This document shows, piece by piece, positions 43,094 through 51,589 of a stretch of 64,000 nt of DNA. The number at the start of each line of letters is the position of its first letter. Within the stretch, counting starts at the first letter, position 1. The DNA is from Streptomyces rubiginosohelvolus (GTDB taxonomy: Bacteria; Actinomycetota; Actinomycetes; Streptomycetales; Streptomycetaceae). The notes beneath the pieces are model-generated. The model worked only from the letters and a program-made list of their open reading frames with translations. It did no database searches and was not told the DNA's origin. The translations under genes were made by a program, and so were the position numbers. The stretch is from positions 493,195-557,194 of the forward strand of contig NZ_BMTW01000003.1 of NCBI RefSeq assembly GCF_014649875.1, in the 5' to 3' direction.

Positions 43094-45744
43094 GCTGCTC
43101 CTCCGGAGATCAGGGTGAGGAAGGCGTCCTCCAGGCGGCGGTGCGGTCCGACGCCGGTGACCGGGACGTCGAGCCGGACCAGGTCGGCGACGAGCCGCGA
43201 GGTGGTGGCCCCGTCCAGGCGGACGAGGAGCCCGCGCCCGTCGTCGGTCGGGATGGCGGAGCCGATGCCGGGCAGGGCGGCGACCTTCTCCGCGAGCGGC
43301 TCGGACACCTCCTCTGCCGTGGTCACCAGGATCATGTCGCCGGAACCGGTGATCTCGGCGACCGGACCGGCCTGCACGAGCCGGCCCCGGTCCATGACGA
43401 CCAGGTGGGTGCAGGACTGCTCGACCTCCGAGAGGAGGTGGCTGGAGACGATGACGGTCCGGCCCCCGGCCGCGTACCGGATCATCACGTCCCGCATCTC
43501 GCGGATCTGCGGCGGGTCGAGCCCGTTGGTCGGCTCGTCGAGGATCAGCAGGTCCGGCATGCCGAGCATGGCCTGGGCGATGGCGAGCCGCTGCCGCATG
43601 CCCTGGGAGTACGTCCGTACGGCACGGGCCAGCGCGTCGCCGAGGCCCGCGATCTCCAGGGCCTCGTCGATGTGGGAGTCCTCGGCGGGGCGGCCGGTGG
43701 CCTGCCAGTACAGGTCGAGGTTGGCACGCCCGGAGAGGTGCGGCAGGAAGCCCGCGCCCTCCACGAACGCCCCGACCCGGGACAGCACCGGGGCGCCGGG
43801 CCGGATGGCCTGCCCGAAGACGCGGATCTCGCCCTCGTCGGGGGTGATGAGCCCCATGAGCATGCGCAGCGTGGTCGTCTTGCCCGCGCCGTTGGGACCG
43901 AGGAGCCCGAGCACCTGGCCCTTCTCCACGCGGAAGGACAGCTCGCGCACGGCGTACCGGTCGACGGACTTCGCGTACTTCTTGGAGAGCCCGGTGATCT
44001 GGAGCGGTACGTCGGTGAGTTCGGGGTCCGGTGCGGGCGTCGCGGTCCGCCGCCGGGCGGTGATCAGGAGCGCGGCCGCGATGACGAGCGCGGCGGCCGG
44101 GAGGCCCCAGGTCCACCACGGGAGGGCGGCGGCGGCGGTCTTCACGGCGGGGGCGGTGGGGACGGTCAGCGGTCCGTCGAGCGTCACGTTGTACGTGGCG
44201 GGCTCGGCCGGGGACGCGTAACCGAGGTCCGTCGCGGAGAACACGAGGCGCATCCGGTGTCCGGCGTCGAACTCGTGGTCCACGGCGGGCAGGGCCAGCT
44301 CGATCGGCTTGCCCTGCTGGTCGGGGGTGATCCGGTAGGGGGCGACGAGCTGGTGGGGCAGGACCTGCTGCCTGCCGTCCGGCGACACGTCGTACACCTT
44401 GCCGAAGAGCACCGCGTCGCGGTCGCCGTCGGCCTTCACGTTCACCGTGACGGTGGGTGTGCCGGTGACGCGTACGGAGGTGTCCAGCGGCTTGGACTCG
44501 AACCGGCCGAACTGTCCGGGGAAGTCGAGCGAGAGCCCGACGCCGAGGGAGGAGAGCTGGGCCAGTCCGCCGCCGACCCCGGGCACGGCGGAGATGGCGG
44601 GCGGCGCGGCCCCGGCCGGGTTGCGGAAGGTCTTCGTCCCGCCGCCGAGCGCGATGTCCCGGCCGCCGCTGCGCAGCCCCGGGTAGGTGTCGCCGCTCGC
44701 ACCGCGCAGGAGGGCGGCGCCGTCGGTGGAGTCGACGCCTCCGGTGCGGGTGACGCGGAAGGCGGGCCCGGTGGCGGTGCCGGTGTCCTCCTTGAGATAC
44801 CGGTCGAACCAGTCCCCGACGCGCCCTTCGACGCGCCCGGTCTCGCTGTCGCCGCCGTCGTGACCGCCGGAGATCCAGTCGACGGAGACGGGTGCGCCGT
44901 TGGCGCTGATGGCCTTCTGCATGGCGTCGGCCTGGCCGAGCGGGAAGAGGGAGTCGGACTGCCCCTGGAGTAGCAGCGAGGGGACCTTGATGCGGTCGGC
45001 GACGGCGGACGGCGAACGCTCGGTGAGGAGCTTCACCGCCTCGGCGTCGGGCTTGCCGCTGACGGCGACCCGCTCGTACATCTCGCAGAGCTGCTTCTCG
45101 AACCTCTCGCAGCCGCCGCCGGTGGTGATGAAGATCCCGGCCCAGAGCTTCTTGAAGACCCCGTCGGGGAAGAGGGCGTCGGCGAGGTTCCAGTAGGTGA
45201 TGACGGGCGCGATGGCGTCGACGCGCTCGTCGTGCCCGGCGGCGAGCAGGGACACGGCCCCACCGTAGGAGGCCCCGGTGAGACCGACCCGGGGGTCGCC
45301 CTTGCCGTCCAGCTCCACCTCGGGCCGCTCGGCGAGCCAGTCGATGAGCCGGGAGACGTCCTTGACCTCGTGGTCCGGATCGTTGAGGGAGATCTTCCCG
45401 CCGGACTTCCCGAAGCCTCGCGCCGACCAGGTCAGCACGGCGTATCCGTCGGCGGCCAGCTTCTCGGCCTGGGCCCGGACGTCGTTCTTGCTGCCGCCGA
45501 ACCCGTGCCCGATGAGCACGGCGGGCCGCTTACCGGAACCCTTGGCATGGAAGTACGAGGTGTCGATCGGCACCCCGTCCATGCGCAGGATCCGGTCCTC
45601 GCGCTGCACGGCGGGCGAGCCGTCGTCGGCGACGGCGGACCAGGTGCCGCCGCCCACGAGCACGGCGAGCGCGGCGCCGACCGCGGCCCACCGGGCAGGG
45701 GTACGGGGCAGCAGGCGCCGCCATCGAGCAGTAGGGGTCTCCAT
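43090..45744 (-). CDS. Fusion: extracytoplasmic alpha/beta hydrolase (X-Pro dipeptidyl-peptidase-like) and ABC ATPase
   Basis: An 884-residue protein joining two normally separate modules. An N-terminal membrane helix (about 18-38) leads to an extracytoplasmic CocE/X-Pro dipeptidyl-peptidase-like hydrolase (about 45-525). Its likely triad is S159 (GASYGG), D264 (QGQSD) and H295 (GGHDGG), and a C-terminal jelly-roll-like beta region follows. A second helix (547-563) returns the chain to the cytosol. The ABC domain (about 580-884) has Walker A GPNGAGKTT (616-624), signature YSQGMRQRL and Walker B LLILDEPTNGLD. The following gene encodes its ABC-2 permease. It implies hydrolysis and transport are physically coupled. 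The single frame is uninterrupted, so it is not an annotation artefact. Confidence 0.9.
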   Translation of the reverse strand: METPTARWRRLLPRTPARWAAVGAALAVLVGGGTWSAVADDGSPAVQREDRILRMDGVPIDTSYFHAKGSGKRPAVLIGHGFGGSKNDVRAQAEKLAADGYAVLTWSARGFGKSGGKISLNDPDHEVKDVSRLIDWLAERPEVELDGKGDPRVGLTGASYGGAVSLLAAGHDERVDAIAPVITYWNLADALFPDGVFKKLWAGIFITTGGGCERFEKQLCEMYERVAVSGKPDAEAVKLLTERSPSAVADRIKVPSLLLQGQSDSLFPLGQADAMQKAISANGAPVSVDWISGGHDGGDSETGRVEGRVGDWFDRYLKEDTGTATGPAFRVTRTGGVDSTDGAALLRGASGDTYPGLRSGGRDIALGGGTKTFRNPAGAAPPAISAVPGVGGGLAQLSSLGVGLSLDFPGQFGRFESKPLDTSVRVTGTPTVTVNVKADGDRDAVLFGKVYDVSPDGRQQVLPHQLVAPYRITPDQQGKPIELALPAVDHEFDAGHRMRLVFSATDLGYASPAEPATYNVTLDGPLTVPTAPAVKTAAAALPWWTWGLPAAALVIAAALLITARRRTATPAPDPELTDVPLQITGLSKKYAKSVDRYAVRELSFRVEKGQVLGLLGPNGAGKTTTLRMLMGLITPDEGEIRVFGQAIRPGAPVLSRVGAFVEGAGFLPHLSGRANLDLYWQATGRPAEDSHIDEALEIAGLGDALARAVRTYSQGMRQRLAIAQAMLGMPDLLILDEPTNGLDPPQIREMRDVMIRYAAGGRTVIVSSHLLSEVEQSCTHLVVMDRGRLVQAGPVAEITGSGDMILVTTAEEVSEPLAEKVAALPGIGSAIPTDDGRGLLVRLDGATTSRLVADLVRLDVPVTGVGPHRRLEDAFLTLISGGAA

Positions 45745-45876
45745 CCCTCGACCCTAAACGGAGGACGCAAGCCGGTTGCGTGCCGCCAGGGTGAAGTGCG
45801 CGGCCTCCCTGAGAGGTACGGTGCGCCTCGCCCGTACTCCGGACGCGGTACGGAATTTCTGCCCCGGGAGGCCATT

Positions 45877-46311
45877 GTGGATATTCGCCCCGCTTCGACC
45901 GTCGCGGAGCTCCTGGCCGCCGGCCATCTCTTCGACGCCCCGCCCCGCGAGGAGTGGGCGGCCCGTTTCCTCGCCGCGGACGGTCATGTGCTGCTGATCG
46001 CGTACGTGGAAGGCGTCCCGGCGGGCTTCGTCTCGGGCATCGAGATGCTGCACCCGGACAAGGGCACGGAGATGTGCCTGTACGAACTCGCGGTCGACGA
46101 CCCCTTCCGCCGCCGGGGCATCGGCGGGGCCCTGACCCGGGCGCTGGTGGACCTCGCCCGGGAGCGGGGGTGCTACGACGTGTGGGTCGGGGTGGAGCCG
46201 GACAACGAGGCGGCGCTCGCCACGTACCGGTCGACGGGGGCGGGTGACGACGGACGGTTCGCGATGCTGGTGTGGGAGTTCGGGGGCGACGAGGACGGAA
46301 GTCAACCCTGA
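45877..46311 (+). CDS. GNAT acetyltransferase, AAC(3)-I-like
   Basis: A 144-residue single-domain GNAT. The pattern LYELAVDDPFRRRGIGGALTRAL (near residues 67-88) holds the acetyl-CoA loop RRRGIGGA. The later segment EPDNEAALATYRSTGA and overall layout resemble aminoglycoside 3-N-acetyltransferase type I proteins, but many such chromosomal homologues do not confer resistance. GTG 45877 has GGGAG 6 bp upstream and begins the conserved region. It is divergent from the hydrolase-ABC fusion gene (132-bp gap). Confidence 0.8.
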   Translation: MDIRPASTVAELLAAGHLFDAPPREEWAARFLAADGHVLLIAYVEGVPAGFVSGIEMLHPDKGTEMCLYELAVDDPFRRRGIGGALTRALVDLARERGCYDVWVGVEPDNEAALATYRSTGAGDDGRFAMLVWEFGGDEDGSQP

Positions 46312-46380
46312 CCTTCGTCGAGGGCGGCTCCTGCCCTTCGGCCCCCGCGCCGGGCCGTCGTCCGTCCGTACGTTCGCCGC

Positions 46381-47367
46381 ATGGCACAGCACACACGTCA
46401 ACACCACTGGCCCGCGCGGCTGTTCGGATCGGCCGCCCTTCTGACGACGGCGGCGGCCGTGATCACGATGCTCTCCCCGGGAGGGCTGGGGCGGCCCGGC
46501 CCGACCGAGGTCACGGACGGGGCGTCCGTTTCCGCGTACCGCTCACTGACGGAGGCGGTCGGTGATGCCCCGGGGTGGCTGGGCCACCTGCTGGAGCTGT
46601 CGTCGGAGGCCACGCTGATCGTGCTCGGTCTGCTGCTGCTCGGGGTCTGCTGGACCGCCCTGCGCCGACGGGATCCGGACGCGGTGGCGGGGGCCGTGCT
46701 CATCGGCGCCGGGACCGTCGTGGCGTACGCCGTCAGCGAGGCTCTCAAGCTGGTCGTCGACGAGGAGCGGCCGTGCCGGGCGCTGGACGGCGCCGAGGCG
46801 GTCGCCGCGTGCCCGGAACCGGGCGACTGGTCGTTCCCGAGCAACCACGCGACCCTGGCCGCCGCCCTCGCGGTCGGGCTGGCCGTGCGGCGGCCCCGAC
46901 TGGCCGCGGTGACCTTGCCGTTGGCGGTGGCGGCGGCGCTGCTGCGGGTCCTGGTGGGGGTCCACTATCCGCACGACGTGATCGCGGGCGCCCTGCTCGG
47001 CGGTGCGGTGGCCGCCTCGGTGCTCCTGGTGCTGGTGCGGCCCGCCGGTCTGCTCGCCTCAGCGCTGCTCGGGCGATGGTGGGGGCGGAATGCCGGCCTC
47101 GTGGGCGACGACGGCGGCCGCGGCACGGTTGTCGACGCCGAGGCGGGCCAGGACCGAGCTGACGTGCGCCTTGACCGTGCCTTCGACCAGGTGCAGCCGC
47201 CGGGCGATCTGCCCGTTGGACAGTCCGCCGCCGAGGTGCGCCAGCACGTCGCGCTCCCTGGGGGTCAGCCCGGCGACCCGCTCCCGGGCGGCGTCCCGCC
47301 GTTCGGCCATGGCCCCGGCCCCGGTGGACGCGAGGTGCGCGACCACCCGGGCGGCGACCTTCGGTGA
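46381..47367 (+). CDS. PAP2-family membrane phosphatase with antisense C-terminal extension
   Basis: A 328-residue frame. Residues 1-232 form a PAP2 lipid/undecaprenyl-pyrophosphate phosphatase-like protein with KLVVDEERP (123-131), SFPSNHA (151-157) and RVLVGVHYPHD (189-199), the three catalytic motifs, plus several membrane helices. Residues beyond about 232 lie wholly opposite the response-regulator gene on the minus strand and look like antisense readings: Gly/Asp/Pro-rich, with no helix. The normal stop is probably lost, giving about 95 extra residues and a 309-bp convergent overlap. Either the tail is real but non-functional, or a frame error hides an earlier stop near 47075. Confidence 0.82.
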   Translation: MAQHTRQHHWPARLFGSAALLTTAAAVITMLSPGGLGRPGPTEVTDGASVSAYRSLTEAVGDAPGWLGHLLELSSEATLIVLGLLLLGVCWTALRRRDPDAVAGAVLIGAGTVVAYAVSEALKLVVDEERPCRALDGAEAVAACPEPGDWSFPSNHATLAAALAVGLAVRRPRLAAVTLPLAVAAALLRVLVGVHYPHDVIAGALLGGAVAASVLLVLVRPAGLLASALLGRWWGRNAGLVGDDGGRGTVVDAEAGQDRADVRLDRAFDQVQPPGDLPVGQSAAEVRQHVALPGGQPGDPLPGGVPPFGHGPGPGGREVRDHPGGDLR

Positions 47368-47772
47368 GAGGTAGGCGGCGCCGTCGGCCACGGCCCGCAC
47401 CCCGGCGAGCAGTTCCTCGGGCTCGCCGGACTTGATCAGGAATCCGGTGGCCCCGACGCCCAGTGCCCGCAGGATGTAGTCGTCCTCGCCGAAGGTGGTC
47501 AGCATGACGACACCGGTGCCGGGCACGGTGCGCCGGATCTCGGCGGCGGCGTCGATGCCGTCGGTCCGCGGCATGCGTACGTCGAGGACGGCCACGTGCG
47601 GGCGGTGCGCCCGGACCAGCTCCACGGCCTCGTGCCCGTCGGCCGCCTCGGCGACGACCTCGATGCCCGGGTCGGTGGCGAGCACGGCGCGTACACCGGC
47701 CCGGATCATGGGCTCGTCGTCGGCGACGAGCACCCGAACGGGTCCGGCCGCCGCCGTACCGTCCCGGCTCAT
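47059..47772 (-). CDS. NarL/LuxR-type response regulator
   Basis: A 237-residue regulator. Receiver acidic residues are in VADDE (about 17-20), the phospho-acceptor is Asp64 in AVLDVRMP, and the LuxR HTH (about 169-228) has LTPRERDVLAHLGGGLSNGQIARRL. It follows the histidine kinase gene by 7 bp. Its 3' third overlaps the PAP2 reading frame on the other strand. Its targets are unknown; the TACKCC-N4-GGAGTA dyad of the other system was not noticed here. Confidence 0.93.
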   Translation of the reverse strand: MSRDGTAAAGPVRVLVADDEPMIRAGVRAVLATDPGIEVVAEAADGHEAVELVRAHRPHVAVLDVRMPRTDGIDAAAEIRRTVPGTGVVMLTTFGEDDYILRALGVGATGFLIKSGEPEELLAGVRAVADGAAYLSPKVAARVVAHLASTGAGAMAERRDAARERVAGLTPRERDVLAHLGGGLSNGQIARRLHLVEGTVKAHVSSVLARLGVDNRAAAAVVAHEAGIPPPPSPEQR

Positions 47773-47779
47773 CGGGCGC

Positions 47780-49300
47780 TCACGGTGTCAGCGCGTCGCG
47801 GGAGACCAGCCTGCCGTCCCGGAAGCAGAGGCGGTACGCGTCGCCGGACCGGTCGTCGAAGCGGTCGGCCGTCATCGCGTAGAACTCGCACGTCACTCCC
47901 TGTTCCTGGCGTTCCTCCGGTGCCGCGCCCGTCGGCCGCGCCGCCGACTGCCGGTCCGGCAGCACCTTTTCGATCTCCGGCCGATCCTGCCCCACCCGCA
48001 GCCGGGCGTAGTCGCCCGGGTCGAGGACGGACCGGGACGCGGCCACCGTCTCCCACATCCCCACCACGGCGAGCAGCACCGCCCCCGCCGCCAGCGGCAC
48101 CGTCAGCGCGGTGAGCAGAGTGCGGCGGACGCGCCGCCGGGCCCGCCGGTAGCCCGGGAGCGCGGGGCTCTCCCGGTGGTCGGCGGGGAGCGGCGGGAGC
48201 TGCGCGGGGGCGCGGTGGGGCAGCCGGGCCGAGACGGTGAAGCCGCCGTCGCGGGGCCCGTGGTCGAGGGACCCGCCGACGAGCCGGACGCGTTCGTCCA
48301 GCCCGATGAGCCCGCGTCCGCCGTTGCCGGAAGGTGGGGCGGAGGGGTGCCGGGCCGGTGAGCCGGGCGGCGGGCCGGAGAGGTGCGCGGCCGGTTGCCC
48401 CGACCGTACGCCGGCCCCGGCAGCAGGGGCTCCGTTGCGGACCGCCACCCGGGTCTCCGTCGCGGTGTGCGAGAGCTCGACGGTCACGGACGCGCCGGGC
48501 GCGTGCTTGGCCGCGTTGGTCAGGGCCTCCTGCACGACCCGGTGCGCGGCGCGCCCGACGGTGGGCGGCAGCCCCGACGCGTCGCCGTCCACGGAGAGTC
48601 CGACCGGGAGCCCGGAGGCGGCCGCGTCGGCGACGAGCCGGGGGATGTCGGAGTCTCCCGGCGCCCGGGGCGGGCTCTCGCTCTCCTCGCGGAGGACCCC
48701 GACGACCTCGCCGAGGCGTTCCACCGCTGCCGCCGCCCTGCCCCGGATGTCCTGGGCGGCCCGCCGGTGCTGCTCGTCCAGGCCGGGCGCCAGTTTCAGG
48801 GCCCCGGCCGACAGGGCGATGAGACTCAGGTCGTGGCCCAGCACGTCGTGCATGTCCTGGGCGATCCGGGCCCGCTCCAGCAGCCTCGCCTGCTCGGCGA
48901 CCAACTGCCTTTCCCGTTCCATCTGTTCGGCCCGCTCCCAGCCGGCCCGGACCAGCTCCCGGTACTGGCGGGAGAACCGCCCCACGAACCAGGGCACCAG
49001 CACGGCGAGGACGATGACCGCGACGAACTGCGTCGCGAGGGTGAGCAGGGACGGCACGAAGACCACCGCCACCGCCCCGGCTACCAGGGCCCCGGCCAGG
49101 AACAGGACGACGGTCCTGCCGCGCCCGGGCCCCCGCCCGGCGGCGAACGCGGCGATCGCGGTCGGCAGGCCCCACCACCAGCCCACCAGGCTCAGCGCGC
49201 CGAACGCCGCCGTGGCGGGCACCAGCAGACCCCCCGGGTCCGCCCACCGGAGGCCGGGCCGCCCGCAGGCCGTCCTTTTCACGAGGGAGAAGCTGTTCAC
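47780..49300 (-). CDS. NarL-family sensor histidine kinase with C-terminal membrane helix and BamE-like domain
   Basis: A 506-residue kinase. N-terminal helices (about 25-55 and 63-107) precede the phospho-acceptor H151 in QDMHDVLGHD, N box QEALTNAAKH and G box GRGLIGLDERV (about 330-365). After the ATPase domain, instead of ending, the chain has an Arg-rich stretch, a membrane helix (about 394-414) and a roughly 90-residue extracytoplasmic domain. That domain (YARLRVGQDRPEIEKVLPD, two Cys, CFRDGRLVSRD) resembles SmpA/BamE-like folds. GTG 49300 is chosen; GTG 49282 is possible and neither has a strong SD. An 11-bp direct repeat (49280-49290, 49298-49308) surrounds these starts. Confidence 0.88.
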   Translation of the reverse strand: MNSFSLVKRTACGRPGLRWADPGGLLVPATAAFGALSLVGWWWGLPTAIAAFAAGRGPGRGRTVVLFLAGALVAGAVAVVFVPSLLTLATQFVAVIVLAVLVPWFVGRFSRQYRELVRAGWERAEQMERERQLVAEQARLLERARIAQDMHDVLGHDLSLIALSAGALKLAPGLDEQHRRAAQDIRGRAAAAVERLGEVVGVLREESESPPRAPGDSDIPRLVADAAASGLPVGLSVDGDASGLPPTVGRAAHRVVQEALTNAAKHAPGASVTVELSHTATETRVAVRNGAPAAGAGVRSGQPAAHLSGPPPGSPARHPSAPPSGNGGRGLIGLDERVRLVGGSLDHGPRDGGFTVSARLPHRAPAQLPPLPADHRESPALPGYRRARRRVRRTLLTALTVPLAAGAVLLAVVGMWETVAASRSVLDPGDYARLRVGQDRPEIEKVLPDRQSAARPTGAAPEERQEQGVTCEFYAMTADRFDDRSGDAYRLCFRDGRLVSRDALTP

Positions 49301-49347
49301 GAGGGAGAGGTTACGGAGACCGGCGGGCCGTCCGGCACTGCCGAAAG

Positions 49348-49968
49348 TCACATGCCCGGAGCCGGGGAACCGTCCCGTACCGGCCGGGGCGCCGCGAGGT
49401 CGAGCGGCGTCTCCACGGGCAGCAGGGCGGCGGCCCGCTCCCGCTCCCCCGCCCGGACCGCCGCGTGGACCTCGCGGGCGAGCGGGGTGACATCGCGTAC
49501 GGAGACGGTCCACTCGTCCGCGTACCGCCGGGACGCCTCGCCGCTCAGCCCGAGCTGGAGGGAGCGGTACGGGAGCGGGTTCAGGTCGAGGTCGCGTTCG
49601 GGGTCCCACTGCACCCGGGCGGGGGCGGTGCGCAGGCTGCGCTGCCAGGAGGCCTGGTCCGGGTGCACACCGCGTACGTAATGGGAGAGTTCGGCGTGGG
49701 CGAGGGCCCATTCCAGGCCGCTCCGGGAGATCTCGACGGCGAGGACGACCTCCTGCCCCTCCTTGGTGCCCCAGCCGCAGCGGTACATCATCCACAGGAA
49801 GCTGGGCTTGATCCAGGTCATCCGGTCCCGCTTCCACTCGGCGGGGAACCGTCCGTCGCGGGCGGCGGGGAGGCCGATGGCCGGCCGGTACGCCTGGTAG
49901 ACGGTGACCGTGGTGGCGGTGTGGAGCGCGCGGATCTCGTGGCGGGGCGGGACGGGCGGGGTGTTCAT
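49348..49968 (-). CDS. DUF4291-family protein
   Basis: A 206-residue protein. The DUF4291 signature is clear: EIRALHTATTVTVYQAYRPAI, then RDRMTWIKPSFLWMMYRCGWG. The biochemical function of the family is unknown. It has no signal peptide or membrane segment. ATG 49968 starts the conserved region. It lies downstream of mmsA but a strong hairpin separates them, so it is probably its own unit. Confidence 0.92.
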   Translation of the reverse strand: MNTPPVPPRHEIRALHTATTVTVYQAYRPAIGLPAARDGRFPAEWKRDRMTWIKPSFLWMMYRCGWGTKEGQEVVLAVEISRSGLEWALAHAELSHYVRGVHPDQASWQRSLRTAPARVQWDPERDLDLNPLPYRSLQLGLSGEASRRYADEWTVSVRDVTPLAREVHAAVRAGERERAAALLPVETPLDLAAPRPVRDGSPAPGM

Positions 49969-49993
49969 ACGCCCCAGGATGGGGGACACGACA

Positions 49994-50031
49994 GCGCCCG
50001 GGCATCCGGATTTCACCGGAGGCCCGGGCGC
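49994..50031 (-). terminator. Terminator of the iolC-Cgl0159-iolB-iolD-mmsA operon
   Basis: Perfect 10-bp arms GCGCCCGGGC (49994-50003) and GCCCGGGCGC (50022-50031) with an internal 5-bp stem (50005-50009 with 50016-50020), 15 bp after the mmsA stop. Confidence 0.8.
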
Positions 50032-50045
50032 GGCCGGGGGGTCGG

Positions 50046-51548
50046 TCAGTGGTTGCGCGGGAAGCCGAGGTCGACGCCGGCCGGGGCGTCGGCCGGGTCG
50101 GGCCAGCGGGTGGTGGTGACCTTGCCGCGGGTGTAGAAGTGCACGCCGTCGTTGCCGTAGATGTGGTGGTCGCCGAAGAGCGAGTCCTTCCAGCCGCCGA
50201 AGGAGTGGTAGCCCACCGGGACCGGGATCGGCACGTTGACGCCGACCATGCCGGCCTCGATCTCCAGCTGGAAGCGGCGGGCCGCGCCGCCGTCGCGGGT
50301 GAAGATCGCGGTGCCGTTGCCGAACGGCGAGGCGTTCATGAGGGCGACGCCGTCCTCGTACGACTCCACGCGGAGCACGCACAGGACCGGGCCGAAGATC
50401 TCGTCCTTGTAGGCGTCGGAGTCGGTGGAGACCTTGTCCAGGAGGGACAGGCCGATCCAGTGGCCGTCCTCGAAGCCCTCGACCGTGTGGCCCGTGCCGT
50501 CGAGGACGACCTCGGCGCCCTGGGCTGCGGCACCCGTGACGTACGAGGCGACCTTGTCGCGGTGGGCGGCGGTGATCAGGGGGCCCATCTCGGAGGTGGG
50601 GTCGTTGCCGGGGCCGATCTTGATCTTCTCGGCGCGCTCGCGGATCTTCGCGACCAGCTCGTCGCCGATCGCGCCGACCGCGACGACCGCCGAGATCGCC
50701 ATGCAGCGCTCACCGGCGGAGCCGTACGCCGCCGAGACCGCCGCGTCGGCGGCCGCGTCCAGGTCGGCGTCCGGGAGGACGAGCATGTGGTTCTTGGCGC
50801 CGCCGAGCGCTTGGACGCGCTTGCCGTTGGCGGAGGCGGTGGCGTGGATGTAGCGGGCGATGGGGGTGGAGCCGACGAAGGAGACGGCCGCCACGTCGGG
50901 GTGGTTGAGCAGGCCGTCCACCGCGATCTTGTCACCGTGCAGGACGTTGAGGACGCCGTCCGGAAGGCCCGCCTCGGACGCCAGCTCGGCCAGCAGGTTG
51001 GCGGCCGACGGGTCCTTCTCGCTCGGCTTCAGCACGAACGTGTTGCCGCAGGCGATCGCCAGCGGGAACATCCACATCGGCACCATGGCCGGGAAGTTGA
51101 ACGGGGTGATGCCCGCGACCACGCCCAGCGACTGGCGGATGGACGAGACGTCGACCCGGTTGGAGACCTGGGTGGACAGCTCGCCCTTGAGCTGGGTGGT
51201 GATCCCGCACGCCAGCTCGACGATCTCCAGACCCCGGGCGACCTCGCCCAGCGCGTCCGAGTGCACCTTGCCGTGCTCGGCGGTGATCAGCGCGGCGATG
51301 TCGTCACGGTGGGCGTCGAGCAGCGCGCGGTAGCGGAAGAGGACGGCGGTGCGCTGGGCGAGCGAGGAGGTGCCCCAGGTGGCGTACGCGGCCTTCGCCG
51401 CCGCCACGGCCGCGTCGACCTCCTCCACGGAGGCCAGCGCGACCTGCGTGGTGACCGCGCCGGTGGCCGGGTCGGTGACGGGACCGTACTGGCCCGACGT
51501 GCCCTCCACTGTCTTGCCGCCGATCCAGTGGTTGACGGTCTTCGTCAT
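50046..51548 (-). CDS. mmsA: Methylmalonate-semialdehyde dehydrogenase (CoA acylating), IolA/MmsA
   Basis: A 500-residue aldehyde dehydrogenase that converts malonate/methylmalonate semialdehyde with CoA and NAD+ to acetyl-/propionyl-CoA and CO2. It has GITPFNFPAMVPMWMFP (147-163, typical of this subfamily), LKPSEKDP, and the catalytic Cys282 in GERCMAIS. Length is as expected. ATG 51548 has RBS AAGGAG 6 bp upstream. It is the last gene of the iol operon and performs the final step of inositol breakdown; the enzyme also works in valine degradation, so a second role is possible. Confidence 0.95.
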   Translation of the reverse strand: MTKTVNHWIGGKTVEGTSGQYGPVTDPATGAVTTQVALASVEEVDAAVAAAKAAYATWGTSSLAQRTAVLFRYRALLDAHRDDIAALITAEHGKVHSDALGEVARGLEIVELACGITTQLKGELSTQVSNRVDVSSIRQSLGVVAGITPFNFPAMVPMWMFPLAIACGNTFVLKPSEKDPSAANLLAELASEAGLPDGVLNVLHGDKIAVDGLLNHPDVAAVSFVGSTPIARYIHATASANGKRVQALGGAKNHMLVLPDADLDAAADAAVSAAYGSAGERCMAISAVVAVGAIGDELVAKIRERAEKIKIGPGNDPTSEMGPLITAAHRDKVASYVTGAAAQGAEVVLDGTGHTVEGFEDGHWIGLSLLDKVSTDSDAYKDEIFGPVLCVLRVESYEDGVALMNASPFGNGTAIFTRDGGAARRFQLEIEAGMVGVNVPIPVPVGYHSFGGWKDSLFGDHHIYGNDGVHFYTRGKVTTTRWPDPADAPAGVDLGFPRNH

Positions 51549-51589
51549 GACGTACTCCTTCAGGCTTCGGGCAGGCGCGGGGGCTGGGC

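Noticed and set aside
45877..46311. Aminoglycoside resistance gene
   Set aside because: Only general GNAT/AAC(3)-I resemblance is visible; chromosomal homologues often lack resistance activity.
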